From Chitinophagaceae bacterium (GTDB lineage Bacteria; Bacteroidota; Bacteroidia; Chitinophagales; Chitinophagaceae): DNA of 45,120 bases. How positions within the stretch are numbered: position 1 is the stretch's first letter; each line of letters starts with the position of its first letter. Below are positions 14,512 to 23,165 of the stretch, in pieces. A program made the translations under genes and the position numbers. The DNA is taken from NCBI GenBank assembly GCA_023957125.1, contig JAMLHL010000028.1, positions 1-45,120 on the forward strand. The letters are read 5' to 3'. The notes beneath the pieces were generated by a model, which had not been told where the DNA came from, did no database searches, and saw nothing but the letters and a program-made list of their open reading frames with translations.

Positions 14512-15012
14512 CTATAATCTACGATTCACTTTATCTTCTTTTTGGGTATTTAGCTCCTTTTCAGAATTTTCAACCCTGAGCAACCTGTTCTTTCCTTTAA
14601 AACGATTTTGTATCTGTGTTTGCTTCGCCGAATTTGTAAGCATATTTACCGTTCGTTGCCTCCACTGGCGGAAATAATGGTATTTTTCCCTTACCAACTT
14701 TCTAAGTTTCAACATCTCTTCAACTGTAGAACTAAATGGATGTGATACAAAAGCGGTCTTGTATTGCACGCTGCTTTGCAGCCATGCAGTCAGATGGCAC
14801 TCATACCGCTGTAGATATTTTGGAATTAGAGCTTCAAGATTCTTTGAAGCCTTCGCAGAAGTAGCAGCACTCAGGATATTCCGGATATCGCTATTTAGTT
14901 CAGCGGTAAATTCTTTGATAACAGAATTGGCTTTCTTTTCCGGGTATATTATCAGCCCGGCGTATGCTGCACATGCAAGCGATCTCAAATGTTCCAGGCT
15001 GATATCCTTCAT
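14512..15012 (-). CDS. ICE hypothetical protein, shorter tandem paralogue
   Basis: This 166-residue basic helical protein resembles the N-terminal 130 residues of the downstream 303-residue protein: ISLEHLRSLACAAY, LEALIPKYLQRYECHLTAWL and YHYFRQWRQRTVNML align with LEHLRQLAYRAHY, LEQTLTRYQQKYEKHLSAWL and YEYFREWRQRALKAI. It lacks the C-terminal GFRW-type domain and ends in a charged tail. The two genes are 50 nt apart on the same strand, so they probably arose by tandem duplication followed by loss or gain of the tail domain. Confidence 0.65.
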   Translation of the reverse strand: MKDISLEHLRSLACAAYAGLIIYPEKKANSVIKEFTAELNSDIRNILSAATSAKASKNLEALIPKYLQRYECHLTAWLQSSVQYKTAFVSHPFSSTVEEMLKLRKLVREKYHYFRQWRQRTVNMLTNSAKQTQIQNRFKGKNRLLRVENSEKELNTQKEDKVNRRL

Positions 15013-15087
15013 AAAATGATAGATTTGGACAGTTAATAATGAGATATTATGATGTTACAGGTATCTTACAATCAATTTCGAGCTTAC

Positions 15088-15717
15088 TCATATTTTCCTT
15101 TTTGCAGACGCATCATAGGATAATATTGTAAGGGGCCGATCTCTTATTTTCCTTTGCAGCGATTGAGAGGTGTTAATCCTGTATCCTTTTAGAATACGTG
15201 CAGCTATACTCCGATAAAATGATCGTTGTTCAGTATTCTTATTGTCTAGTATATGATGTTTGATGATTTGAGATAAGATGTTTTTTACATCGTCGTCATT
15301 TTCAACCCGGGAATATTCTCCGCGTGCATGAGTTCGCCAAACTAAAGCCAGACATAAGTTATTATCTGATTGACGGTGTACCAGTTTTTGTTGTACGATC
15401 TCCATTTGAAAAATACCATCTCTAACATTACATTTTTCAGGAGGTTCAACAATAGCGCTGTCCAGCTTAATAGGTACGCCCCGGTCAAAATTCTTTTGGT
15501 TCGCTCCAAATGGCAGCTTGTCCTCATCAGGAAACGGGAACCGAAAACGAAACCCCGAATCGGGTTTGGCATATAGTTCGGGGGTAAGATTTCCGTCTAC
15601 CTTCGAAAGCCTGTTACTTTCCAATGCCGCACAATACTTGGCATAGGTAGCATAATAAATGTTTTCGCAGGTTCCGATTTTGACAATATCTTCACCGTAT
15701 TTAACATACTCTCCCAT
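15088..15717 (-). CDS. hypothetical ICE protein
   Basis: This protein of 209 residues has no enzyme motif I can name. The opening MGEYVKYGEDIVKIGTCENI is followed by YATYAKYCAAL and a Phe/Pro-rich stretch (FRFRFPFPDEDKLPFG). It resembles unnamed proteins of Bacteroidetes elements that begin the same way, but that comparison is from memory. It ends 76 nt before the next downstream gene and begins 13 nt after the methyltransferase gene, so it is clearly part of the operon. Confidence 0.6.
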   Translation of the reverse strand: MGEYVKYGEDIVKIGTCENIYYATYAKYCAALESNRLSKVDGNLTPELYAKPDSGFRFRFPFPDEDKLPFGANQKNFDRGVPIKLDSAIVEPPEKCNVRDGIFQMEIVQQKLVHRQSDNNLCLALVWRTHARGEYSRVENDDDVKNILSQIIKHHILDNKNTEQRSFYRSIAARILKGYRINTSQSLQRKIRDRPLTILSYDASAKRKI

Positions 15718-15730
15718 AAGTTTTCAGTAT

Positions 15731-16957
15731 TTATGAATAAAACAATCCTAATCTGCCCTGTAACCGTTTGTTAGCAATTTTGATATATTCCGGATTCAGC
15801 TCAAACCCAATGAATTTTCTGTTTAGTAATGACGCCACCAATGCAGTTGTTCCTGCGCCCATAAAGGGATCAAGTATCATATCATTTTCCTTACTGCCGG
15901 CTTTAATACAATCCACAATAAGCTCCTCGGGGTAGGTAGCAAAATGGGATTCCCGGAAGGGCTTTGTTGCTACTGTCCATACGGAACGCTTGTTGGCCAT
16001 GCCACCGCCGATCAGTTCACCATTGGCCTTAAAGTTTCCTTTGTGGCCTTTGAAGCTGGAGCCCTCGATTCCCATCGGGATATGTCCTTTTGCCTGGTTG
16101 CCACCATTGATGTCAATGTCTGGCTGCAGCTTTCTTCCACTAACCTTTGCCTTCATGGGTCCGTTGGTTTTGCCTGGAATACGGTCGCTACCTCGTTGCA
16201 ACTCTATATCCTGCAACAGACGAAGGACAGAGCTATCTTTTAGAGGCGTTCTAATGGACTCCTGGTCAAAATAGTATTTGGGTGATTTAGCAAGAAGAAA
16301 GATGTATTCGTGTGCTTTAGTGCAGCGATCCGTAACACTTTCCGGTAGGGGATTCAGCTTATGCCAGATGACATCCTGCCTCAAGTACCATCCAGACTTT
16401 TTCAAATCACCCAGTAGATCATATTTTCTAAGTAAACCCTCTATGAAAAACACTAGCTCCCAATCGTCTTTCTCTCTGGCCTCTTTAAGTATATCAGCCC
16501 ATTGGCTAAAAGAATACATAGGTACTATTGCGAAGCCCTGCAGGGCAAATGCTATTCTCCAGGGCAAACCAATGAGGTCTTTTGGTTTAAGGACAGGATG
16601 CCTGCCGGTAGTCGGTATGCCAAACCTGGATGCATGTGTTGACGGCTTGCCGAATTCGGTATGATTGAGCTGGTAGGAGGGATTCTTACCTGCCTTTCCT
16701 GATCCCCAATAGGCGTCCCCGAGGTTCAGCCAAAGTGTTCCATTCTGTTTTAGCAGGCGCTTAACCTCCGTAAATACCTCAACTATTTTTGCTGCATAAT
16801 CTTCAGGCGTTGGCTCTAATCCGTATTGCCCTTCGATGCCATAATCCCGTAAGCCCCAGAAAGGCGGGCTCGTTACACAACATTGTACAGATGCATCCGG
16901 CATCATTTTCATGCCCTGGATGCAGTCCATATTATGTATGGTATTGCCAGATAGCAT
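15731..16957 (-). CDS. orphan site-specific DNA methyltransferase (N4/N6, DNA_methylase family)
   Basis: This 408-residue enzyme has both hallmark motifs of amino-methyltransferases in beta-class order. The catalytic TSPPFWGLRDYG is at residues 29-40, and the AdoMet-binding DPFMGAGTT is at 363-371, followed by GFELNPEYIKIANKRL. The TSPP form of motif IV is common in N4-cytosine enzymes, but N6-adenine cannot be excluded. The region in between (about 100-340) is the target recognition part. No restriction endonuclease gene is adjacent, so it probably protects the element from host restriction. It is 3 nt downstream of the preceding gene. Confidence 0.9.
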   Translation of the reverse strand: MLSGNTIHNMDCIQGMKMMPDASVQCCVTSPPFWGLRDYGIEGQYGLEPTPEDYAAKIVEVFTEVKRLLKQNGTLWLNLGDAYWGSGKAGKNPSYQLNHTEFGKPSTHASRFGIPTTGRHPVLKPKDLIGLPWRIAFALQGFAIVPMYSFSQWADILKEAREKDDWELVFFIEGLLRKYDLLGDLKKSGWYLRQDVIWHKLNPLPESVTDRCTKAHEYIFLLAKSPKYYFDQESIRTPLKDSSVLRLLQDIELQRGSDRIPGKTNGPMKAKVSGRKLQPDIDINGGNQAKGHIPMGIEGSSFKGHKGNFKANGELIGGGMANKRSVWTVATKPFRESHFATYPEELIVDCIKAGSKENDMILDPFMGAGTTALVASLLNRKFIGFELNPEYIKIANKRLQGRLGLFYS

Positions 16958-16960
16958 AGG

Positions 16961-17368
16961 CTATTTTTTAAGCCCCTTATTGTAGGATGAGCGTACGGTT
17001 CGGGAATGCTTAACAGGCGTCAATTTGGGTCGGTACGGAGTTAGATCGGTAAATCCTTTTTTATTGAGTAGTTGTGTGAATTGTTCTTCGGTTATATTCT
17101 TATTGTTCCATTCTGCCATTTCTTTAATCAGATCGCCGAACCTGGAGAGCGTTTTCCAGCTATCATCGTATGCAGTTAATACCGGTACTTTTTGCCCCCT
17201 GGTAGTTTCCCATTCTACCGATACCTCACCGGCTGTGCTACCATCATCGTAATATACGCCTACCATTAAAGTTGACCTTTCTACATCCGTTTCAGTGGCA
17301 AAGTATGCTTTTGACAATCTATAGTAGCCACGAATTGCTTCTCCCTTATTTGGAATAGTATTGTTCAT
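16961..17368 (-). CDS. hypothetical protein between the two methyltransferase genes
   Basis: I chose the ATG at 17368 (MNNTIPNKGEAIRGYYRLSK), giving 135 residues. The longer frame from 17422 would overlap the Dam-type gene by 32 nt and add a poorly composed N-terminus. The protein has a compact alpha/beta look, with a beta-rich middle (STLMVGVYYDDGSTAGEVSV) and a basic C-terminal tail. I do not recognise the family. Its place between two methyltransferases suggests an accessory role, but nothing in the sequence proves it. Confidence 0.6.
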   Translation of the reverse strand: MNNTIPNKGEAIRGYYRLSKAYFATETDVERSTLMVGVYYDDGSTAGEVSVEWETTRGQKVPVLTAYDDSWKTLSRFGDLIKEMAEWNNKNITEEQFTQLLNKKGFTDLTPYRPKLTPVKHSRTVRSSYNKGLKK

Positions 17369-17390
17369 CAGATAATAATTTAAAATGGTT

Positions 17391-18203
17391 TTAAAAAAGC
17401 ATTGGTTGATGCTGTGGCTCAAGCTGATAGTTAGCCGTTAATACCTCGATCTTCTTTTTATCTATCCCGGCTTTTACATTAACAGATACCAATTGCTCAA
17501 ATGTCAGGGTTGACCATTGGTGTTTTTTTGTATATTCTTCCAATAGTTTTGAGGGATAGGAAGACAGCAGGAACTTTCCCTGAATGGTTGACAATAACTG
17601 TAACAACTCTTCAAAATTCTTTTTCGTGTATCCTTTATAATGACCCATATTCGAATTGAAATAGGGAGGATCACAATAAAAGAAGGATTCTTTGCTATCT
17701 CTTGACTGGATGATGTACAATGCATCCGCATTTTCCAATTGTACCTTCTCAAGTCTACGGCTGTATAACTCGGTAAATGACGCCTTATTAAAATAGATTG
17801 TTCTGGATGTATTATCTGTGGTAATGTCATATCCCCATACATTATCCAGCTTGCCGGAAAACCCTTGTGAGGAAAGCACCCATACTGCCCACGCCCTTTT
17901 TACCGGGTCGAATAATTCCGGTGTGCTGTAGATGGTCCATGCGTGTTTATGGAGCTTCCTGCTGTGCAGTGTATCGTTAATTTCAGCAAGTAGCTCATCA
18001 AACTGATTTTTGATCACCCGGTAGAAGTTAATAAGCTCTCCATCCAGGTCATTTAATATTTCTACCTTCGATGGCTTTTTGGCAAAAAACACAGCAGCAC
18101 CACCACTAAATGGTTCCGCATACAGTTTATGTGGCGGTATTAATTCTATAATAACCGGAGCCAACTTCTGTTTTCCCCCGTAATAAGTTATAGGAGTCTT
18201 CAT
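17391..18203 (-). CDS. dam-like: Dam-family (D12-class) N6-adenine DNA methyltransferase
   Basis: The 270 residues have the alpha-class motif order: YYGGK at 7-11 and the AdoMet-binding FSGGAAVFF at 32-40, then the catalytic DPPY at 178-181 within FFYCDPPYFNSNMGHY. The middle part (about 80-150) would be the recognition domain. Dam-like enzymes methylate the N6 of adenine, often in GATC, but the target here is not readable from sequence. It is the second solitary methyltransferase in the operon. It lies 20 nt downstream of the primase gene. Confidence 0.9.
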   Translation of the reverse strand: MKTPITYYGGKQKLAPVIIELIPPHKLYAEPFSGGAAVFFAKKPSKVEILNDLDGELINFYRVIKNQFDELLAEINDTLHSRKLHKHAWTIYSTPELFDPVKRAWAVWVLSSQGFSGKLDNVWGYDITTDNTSRTIYFNKASFTELYSRRLEKVQLENADALYIIQSRDSKESFFYCDPPYFNSNMGHYKGYTKKNFEELLQLLSTIQGKFLLSSYPSKLLEEYTKKHQWSTLTFEQLVSVNVKAGIDKKKIEVLTANYQLEPQHQPMLF

Positions 18204-18223
18204 ATTACACCACGTTCTTTTTT

Positions 18224-19204
18224 TTATACACCGTATCTATTAGACTTCGATTTTTGTTGGATAGACCTTGATCCATAACCCTCTTTTGACAGCCGTCTCA
18301 TTGCTTGTGCATAGTCGCCACCACATTCCAGCATTGCATACACCGCATAGGGTAGGTATCCTGCTTTGGGAATAAAATCCGTGCTGGTACTGAAAACAGA
18401 GAAATAATTGAGCTCGTGATTAAAACTTCCGGAACTACGTTTGTCTGTATCACCGGGTCGTTTAAGGAATGTTCTCTTTGTTGTTTGGTGTACTACTATC
18501 CACCCATGCTTTTGAAGCAGGCCAATTACATCTCCCCGCCGGTTGTAATCATCCAATGGAGTTAGTTCTCCGGCCGGGCGTGTCTTACGCATTCGTCTTT
18601 CCATTTTCTTCTCCACATACTGATTAAAGCTCCTGGCAGAAGTCAATATGATGTTCCGTTCTTCCCGAGAAATGTTTGGGATTTTGGTAAAGTCGTGCTG
18701 CAAAAATTGGTAGCCAGGGCTTGGTGGAGCAAGGACATAACCACCCATTCCTCTGGTCTCGATCAGCACCTTTATTTTTTCCTTTGGGTGTATCTGCTTT
18801 TCCTTTTCCGTTGTCGGTCGCCTGGCCAGTAGCTGATTCGACTCTACTTCCTCACAACGATAATACAGATGTATCCCTCCTGATCTCGATTGCACTATCA
18901 CAAGTTTTCCGACTAATTCCGGAAGTGTGTTCCCAATATCGGATAGTAGCCTTTTCGGTAAAAGCGTATCGAGATCATACTTGGAGTCTATGTCTATTAC
19001 CTCGAGGTTATCGCTAACCGTTCCCGTCACTATAGCCAAACCGTGTACCGCTGGATGTTGAAACATCCGCGTAAGCTGTGCTGGGTTAGCCGGATGACTC
19101 TGAAATTCTTTCCATTTCACCACGCTCTGCTTAAGTACATCTGTTGCAATTACAGATAGTCCCAGCTCACTATACAACATAGCGGTTTTAATAAAGTCGT
19201 TCAT
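18224..19204 (-). CDS. primase-polymerase (prim-pol, archaeo-eukaryotic primase superfamily) of the element
   Basis: This 326-residue protein has an N-terminal bifunctional primase/polymerase domain. The metal-binding DID is at residues 71-73, the SGGIHLYY motif (histidine at 112) follows, and ETRGMGGYVLAPPS is at 149-162. These three match the catalytic set of plasmid and phage prim-pol enzymes. The C-terminal third (PLDDYNRRGDVIGLLQKHGW onwards) resembles the primase-associated region often placed before a helicase, but no helicase is fused or adjacent. It would prime or copy the single-stranded DNA that arrives during conjugation or replication of the element. Spacing to its neighbours is about 20 nt. 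Confidence 0.85.
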   Translation of the reverse strand: MNDFIKTAMLYSELGLSVIATDVLKQSVVKWKEFQSHPANPAQLTRMFQHPAVHGLAIVTGTVSDNLEVIDIDSKYDLDTLLPKRLLSDIGNTLPELVGKLVIVQSRSGGIHLYYRCEEVESNQLLARRPTTEKEKQIHPKEKIKVLIETRGMGGYVLAPPSPGYQFLQHDFTKIPNISREERNIILTSARSFNQYVEKKMERRMRKTRPAGELTPLDDYNRRGDVIGLLQKHGWIVVHQTTKRTFLKRPGDTDKRSSGSFNHELNYFSVFSTSTDFIPKAGYLPYAVYAMLECGGDYAQAMRRLSKEGYGSRSIQQKSKSNRYGV

Positions 19205-19222
19205 GTCGTATTCGAATAAGTG

Positions 19223-20716
19223 TTACAGGCTTAGCCCCTTGCTATCCGGTGGAATTCTCGTTCTTTGTGAACGATGTGTTTGTTTTGGTTTGTCGTATGA
19301 GGAATACTGCGGTGTTTCTCCCTTTGTAAAAAGGAACTGTGCCGTCTCCGATTGTATATCTTCCCCTATATGTGTCCGGAGCAGTTTCAGCATCTCTACT
19401 GAAACATACCCTTCATTAACCTTTATATATATACCTGACGGGATTTGCTTGTTGTCTTCCCCTACATGAAATTTGCTTATAACGGTTGTATTATTTTCGG
19501 CATCTATAATATCCGCTTGTTTTACATAGAATGGGGAGCGTAGGTCAAAAGCTCGCCTTTCATCGAAAGAACGCTCACCGAGTTTTTTCATGCTGAAAAG
19601 AGCCTCTTCAAAGGAGGTACAGGCAATTTGTGTTACCTGCTGTTGGGGATAGTTGATGCTCCCATTTAAGTTTTGAGTTGATACCCAGGTTATTCTCAGT
19701 TGGTAAGGTACTTGTTCACCTTGTGGTTGACGCAGCGTTTTTTCTGCATTTACGCTGGCAAGTAAAGAGAGGTATCCCGGATGCGGTAATAGTTTACTAA
19801 AGTCTTTGTAATAATTAGCTACTAATAAATATTTATTGTCTTGACCGTAATTACCCAACTGCGCTAAACCTATTCCACTTTCTCCTTCAATATCTGCTAT
19901 GGATGTGTGAAATTTTAAATGTATTCCGGGCTCAGCTACGGTTTCTCCACTGGCGGCATCTCTGACCGCTATCAATTCAACCAATTTAATTGTTCCTCTC
20001 TCTCTTAAATGGGCATCCTTTATCCAGCTCTTTTTATTTAATCCTTCAGCAATATCTCTATCCATGTCTGTGATTTCCGTATCAAGCAGATGGACGAAGG
20101 CCTCTTGCAACGAGGGGTAATGATAGTTGCATATTTCCTGTAAAGAGGGCAAGTCTATACGATTTCTTGTTATACCTACCTTGAAACTCCATACATCATC
20201 ATATATTAGAGACTGTTCGTAGGAATCCAAGTTGTTTATCCGATCAGTCAAATCCTCGTCAACATAAATCTTGAATCCCTTGTCATAGGTGTAAGAAGCA
20301 AGCTGTAGAAAGGATGATGTAGGGTAATAAGCGGAAAATCCTGAAAGGTCGTAGTTTGCAAGCTGCTCAAATTTCTCTGTTGTACTGTCACAAAAACGCA
20401 TATAGATGCCTGCTGCAGGGATACCTTCCGGTGTATCCTCAAAAGAAAACCGGATGATTTCAAGTAGGGACTCTTTATCTTCAATTTTTCTGATGGCGGC
20501 GTGTTCGTAGTATCTGTCGTTGTCTGTTTCACCAGATTGTCTTTCAAATTTCCTGATGTCCGTCAGCAGCAATGATTCAACGGCTTCACCAAGTGTAGAA
20601 AAATAATTTGTTTCCTTGAATTCCATATAAGGGACAGTTTTTCCATTAACATCAGAATGAATTCTGTTATCCTGTCCGGTTATTTCAAGTATATAGTTAA
20701 AGATATTATCGCCCAT
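19223..20716 (-). CDS. ICE protein built from three divergent tandem repeats
   Basis: This 497-residue protein has no known domain. I see three units of about 145 residues. Each begins with a short beta segment (ILEITGQDNRI, FKVGITRNRID, YQLRITWVST), passes through a helix of the type LGEAVESLLL, LQEAFVHLLD and FEEALFSMKK, then a D-R pair, then RKIEDKESLLE, RERGTIKLVE and IIDAENNTTV, and ends in IPAAGIYMRF, VAEPGIHLKF or IPSGIYIKV. A disordered basic tail follows. The triplication suggests a binding or scaffold protein. The gene sits between the primase gene and unnamed element genes with gaps of 10-20 nt. Confidence 0.65.
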   Translation of the reverse strand: MGDNIFNYILEITGQDNRIHSDVNGKTVPYMEFKETNYFSTLGEAVESLLLTDIRKFERQSGETDNDRYYEHAAIRKIEDKESLLEIIRFSFEDTPEGIPAAGIYMRFCDSTTEKFEQLANYDLSGFSAYYPTSSFLQLASYTYDKGFKIYVDEDLTDRINNLDSYEQSLIYDDVWSFKVGITRNRIDLPSLQEICNYHYPSLQEAFVHLLDTEITDMDRDIAEGLNKKSWIKDAHLRERGTIKLVELIAVRDAASGETVAEPGIHLKFHTSIADIEGESGIGLAQLGNYGQDNKYLLVANYYKDFSKLLPHPGYLSLLASVNAEKTLRQPQGEQVPYQLRITWVSTQNLNGSINYPQQQVTQIACTSFEEALFSMKKLGERSFDERRAFDLRSPFYVKQADIIDAENNTTVISKFHVGEDNKQIPSGIYIKVNEGYVSVEMLKLLRTHIGEDIQSETAQFLFTKGETPQYSSYDKPKQTHRSQRTRIPPDSKGLSL

Positions 20717-20726
20717 TATTCCCCAT

Positions 20727-21614
20727 TTATATTGACTTACCTTTTCTTAGCACACCATCCTGTACAACCCTTTGCTTTTTGTTCGACCTTAACGATTCGG
20801 CAGATTCCGGGCTATTCTTTTTTTTTACCTGATTGGAATTTTCTTGCGATGTTCTATCGTCCGTTAGCTTTTCTCCTCCTTTGACAAAGCTCACTGTTGA
20901 CTGACTGATGCTTCTCTCCGGGTGAATCCGTTCGCGAGCTTCCTGGACTCTGAACTGATCGTGAGACAACAGTATACCATCGCTATTGAGGAATGTGAAA
21001 GTGTTTCTTTCAGGATTGGCTCTCATAAAAACCGTTTTGGCATTTGCCTGGTTAACCGGAGTGAGCTCAATTTCTTTGCCTTCAGACATATACGCGGCAG
21101 CTATTGCCTTTTGCTTAACAGTAGATAGCTCCAAAAAGTCGTAGTCGTTTAATTTCGACACCTGATCAAAGTTGTTGTAGCGCTTAGTAAGGTAATTTCC
21201 GTTTTCCGTTTTCTTTGTAAAGTCGAGCTGTAGCCACTGATTAAATTTTTCTCCGGTTTCATCATAGTAGGTCTTAAGGATTGCTCTGGGATGCTTCTGA
21301 TCCATCATCAGGATATGGGATTCGTCCATACTGATGCGATCACTGGCTTTAAACCATTGCGACACAGTAGTGCCATCCTCATTATGTAGAGTACCTTTAA
21401 AACCATTAAAATATCCCTTACCGTCCTTTATTTTAATTTCGGGTTCAAAGTCCATTCGTTTGTTTTCAATCACTTCTGAAGTGAAGGGGCGTATTTCTGT
21501 TTTACCGGCTGCGAGCGCACTGTCAATTTCTTTGTCGAAACGATTGCCGAAGCCTGCGGCTGCAATTCTTTTCTTAAGTACTTCGCTGTTTTCAATTACA
21601 ATAGGCTGTTCCAT
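20727..21614 (-). CDS. hypothetical ICE protein
   Basis: This protein of 295 residues resembles, in overall style, the DUF3945/DUF4099-like proteins of Bacteroidetes elements. It has an N-terminal helix pair (VLKKRIAAAGFGNRFDKEID), a beta-rich middle (YFNGFKGTLHNEDGTTVSQW, MDQKHPRAILKTYYDETGEK), and a disordered Ser/Asn/Lys-rich C-terminal tail of about 70 residues. The family link is from memory. It is 10 nt upstream of the three-repeat gene and is surely co-transcribed with it. Confidence 0.55.
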   Translation of the reverse strand: MEQPIVIENSEVLKKRIAAAGFGNRFDKEIDSALAAGKTEIRPFTSEVIENKRMDFEPEIKIKDGKGYFNGFKGTLHNEDGTTVSQWFKASDRISMDESHILMMDQKHPRAILKTYYDETGEKFNQWLQLDFTKKTENGNYLTKRYNNFDQVSKLNDYDFLELSTVKQKAIAAAYMSEGKEIELTPVNQANAKTVFMRANPERNTFTFLNSDGILLSHDQFRVQEARERIHPERSISQSTVSFVKGGEKLTDDRTSQENSNQVKKKNSPESAESLRSNKKQRVVQDGVLRKGKSI

Positions 21615-21650
21615 AACATATACGTTTTGTTAGTAAATGATAGTAAAAGT

Positions 21651-22223
21651 TCACAGGCGGACACCCTTTGCTTGCCGGGCCGGCATATGGACTCTTGACC
21701 TTACCGGCATCTTCCGGGTAATGGCTTTTGATTGTCCTTGTCCTTTTTTCTCTAATGGAATAGTTCTTAAGATGGGCTGCTGATCCTTTCCTTGCGTTTG
21801 CCCCGGCTTCTGCTGTGTTGAAGAGGACGGTAATACCCCGGCTTTATACCCCACATCATTGGTTTGAGGAAGCATAAATACCGTCTTTAAAGCCGATATC
21901 CCTACTCTGGCGGGAAGCAGCAGAACGTTCCCTGCAAAAACAAGCATATTGCGGGTGAGGCGTACAAATGGGTTTGGATATAGCTGTCGCATCATCCGGC
22001 GGTGCTGGCCCCGCAGCACTTTTAGCTCTGTCCTTTCATAAAGGTTAAGTGCAGAGCGATTATATTTTCTGCGGATATAGCGATAGATATCCCTCTTAGC
22101 TTTAAGGAAATCACGATCATATAGAACTTTTCTCCCGTATCGCTCAACAAGATTTTCCTCAATGCGTTTCCATGAAGCCAGGTCTCTGGCGACTCTGTTT
22201 TTAAGTGCTGATTGTTGTTGCAT
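21651..22223 (-). CDS. basic hypothetical protein downstream of traN
   Basis: The 190-residue product is strongly basic. Residues 1-90 are helical (RVARDLASWKRIEENLVERY, FLKAKRDIYRYIRRKYNRSA), residues about 93-118 are hydrophobic (NMLVFAGNVLLLPARVGISA) and could anchor in the membrane, and the rest is a disordered Gln/Lys/Pro tail. It follows traN by 27 nt, the place where traO would stand in complete elements, but I do not see TraO features. Confidence 0.5.
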   Translation of the reverse strand: MQQQSALKNRVARDLASWKRIEENLVERYGRKVLYDRDFLKAKRDIYRYIRRKYNRSALNLYERTELKVLRGQHRRMMRQLYPNPFVRLTRNMLVFAGNVLLLPARVGISALKTVFMLPQTNDVGYKAGVLPSSSTQQKPGQTQGKDQQPILRTIPLEKKGQGQSKAITRKMPVRSRVHMPARQAKGVRL

Positions 22224-22250
22224 GATTAAAACGTTTTATATACAATAATT

Positions 22251-23138
22251 CTATGGCTGTGGCAGGCTCCGGATATTCGATTCAGACAAAGTGGGGGAGA
22301 GTGCCTTGAGTATGTCTCTTCCTTTCAGCTTACAGGAGAGATACCGGTCGCCGTTTTTTTCAAAGACTTCTACAATAAAATACTTATTGTCTGCAATGGT
22401 AAACCTGTCAAAAGCAAGGAGTATTACCGATATATGGCAAGGCGCTACTTCTGATGGAGTATATTTTTGATGAACCGGAGTGATTTCTTTTTCCGTAATA
22501 GAACTGCGTTTGGGTCTTTTTTTGTCACGTACATAAGATCTGGCAAAGTCAATTTCATAGGGGACTGCCGATGCATTTAACAAGCGGAACTGGAAGAACA
22601 GTATGCCTTTACTCTGGTAAATACCTGTTGACTCAATCCGCGTAAGTCCTTTCCATTTCGAGTGTGGTCTGTGATGAACTGGCGCAAATTGGCTGATAAG
22701 TTCTGCGTAAGATTCTATCTGTGCTTCATTAAGTCGGGCAGAGGAGAACCGCCCGTAACCTGAGTATGGCTGTTGTCGCCCGGTCAGATCAAGAGTGAGG
22801 TAAGCAGGACTTATTCGATAGCTTACTTCAAAGGAATAGATATTTCCATCTGCTGTAAAAACATGCATATTTGTACATTGAAATGAATCCGTTGCAGCTT
22901 TCACCTTCAGCACATTGCCGATTTCCTTAACGGTTTTGGTAATAATATTTCCATTACCCCTGTCAATGCTTTTGATCGCTGTCGGAAATATGATAACGCT
23001 TGTTTGCCGGGTAGAAACTTCCAATGATAATGCCGGAATACTTTGATACGGTACGGTAGGCACTTGCTGGGTAAACGCCGGTATTGAAAAGCAAATTGCT
23101 GATGCCAGTATATATAGTTTGTGAATGATAGAGTGCAT
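22251..23138 (-). CDS. traN: conjugative transposon protein TraN (DUF4138, VirB9-like)
   Basis: This 295-residue exported protein has a signal peptide (ILASAICFSIPAFTQQ). A beta-rich first domain (VSTRQTSVIIFPTAIKSIDR, GNVLKVKAATDSFQCTNMHV, YSFEVSYRI) matches the TraN pattern of Bacteroidetes conjugative transposons. The second domain (STGIYQSKGILFFQFRLLNA, PYEIDFARSYVRDKKRPKRS, IADNKYFIVEVFEKNGDRYL) is also typical. TraN is the outer-membrane-associated part of the mating channel, comparable to VirB9. It follows traM by 27 nt. Confidence 0.85.
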   Translation of the reverse strand: MHSIIHKLYILASAICFSIPAFTQQVPTVPYQSIPALSLEVSTRQTSVIIFPTAIKSIDRGNGNIITKTVKEIGNVLKVKAATDSFQCTNMHVFTADGNIYSFEVSYRISPAYLTLDLTGRQQPYSGYGRFSSARLNEAQIESYAELISQFAPVHHRPHSKWKGLTRIESTGIYQSKGILFFQFRLLNASAVPYEIDFARSYVRDKKRPKRSSITEKEITPVHQKYTPSEVAPCHISVILLAFDRFTIADNKYFIVEVFEKNGDRYLSCKLKGRDILKALSPTLSESNIRSLPQP

Positions 23139-23165
23139 AAATGATATAATTTTTAGATGAATGAA

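Noticed and set aside
15944..16664. Plus-strand frames across the methyltransferase gene
   Set aside because: They overlap a gene with clear catalytic motifs on the minus strand.
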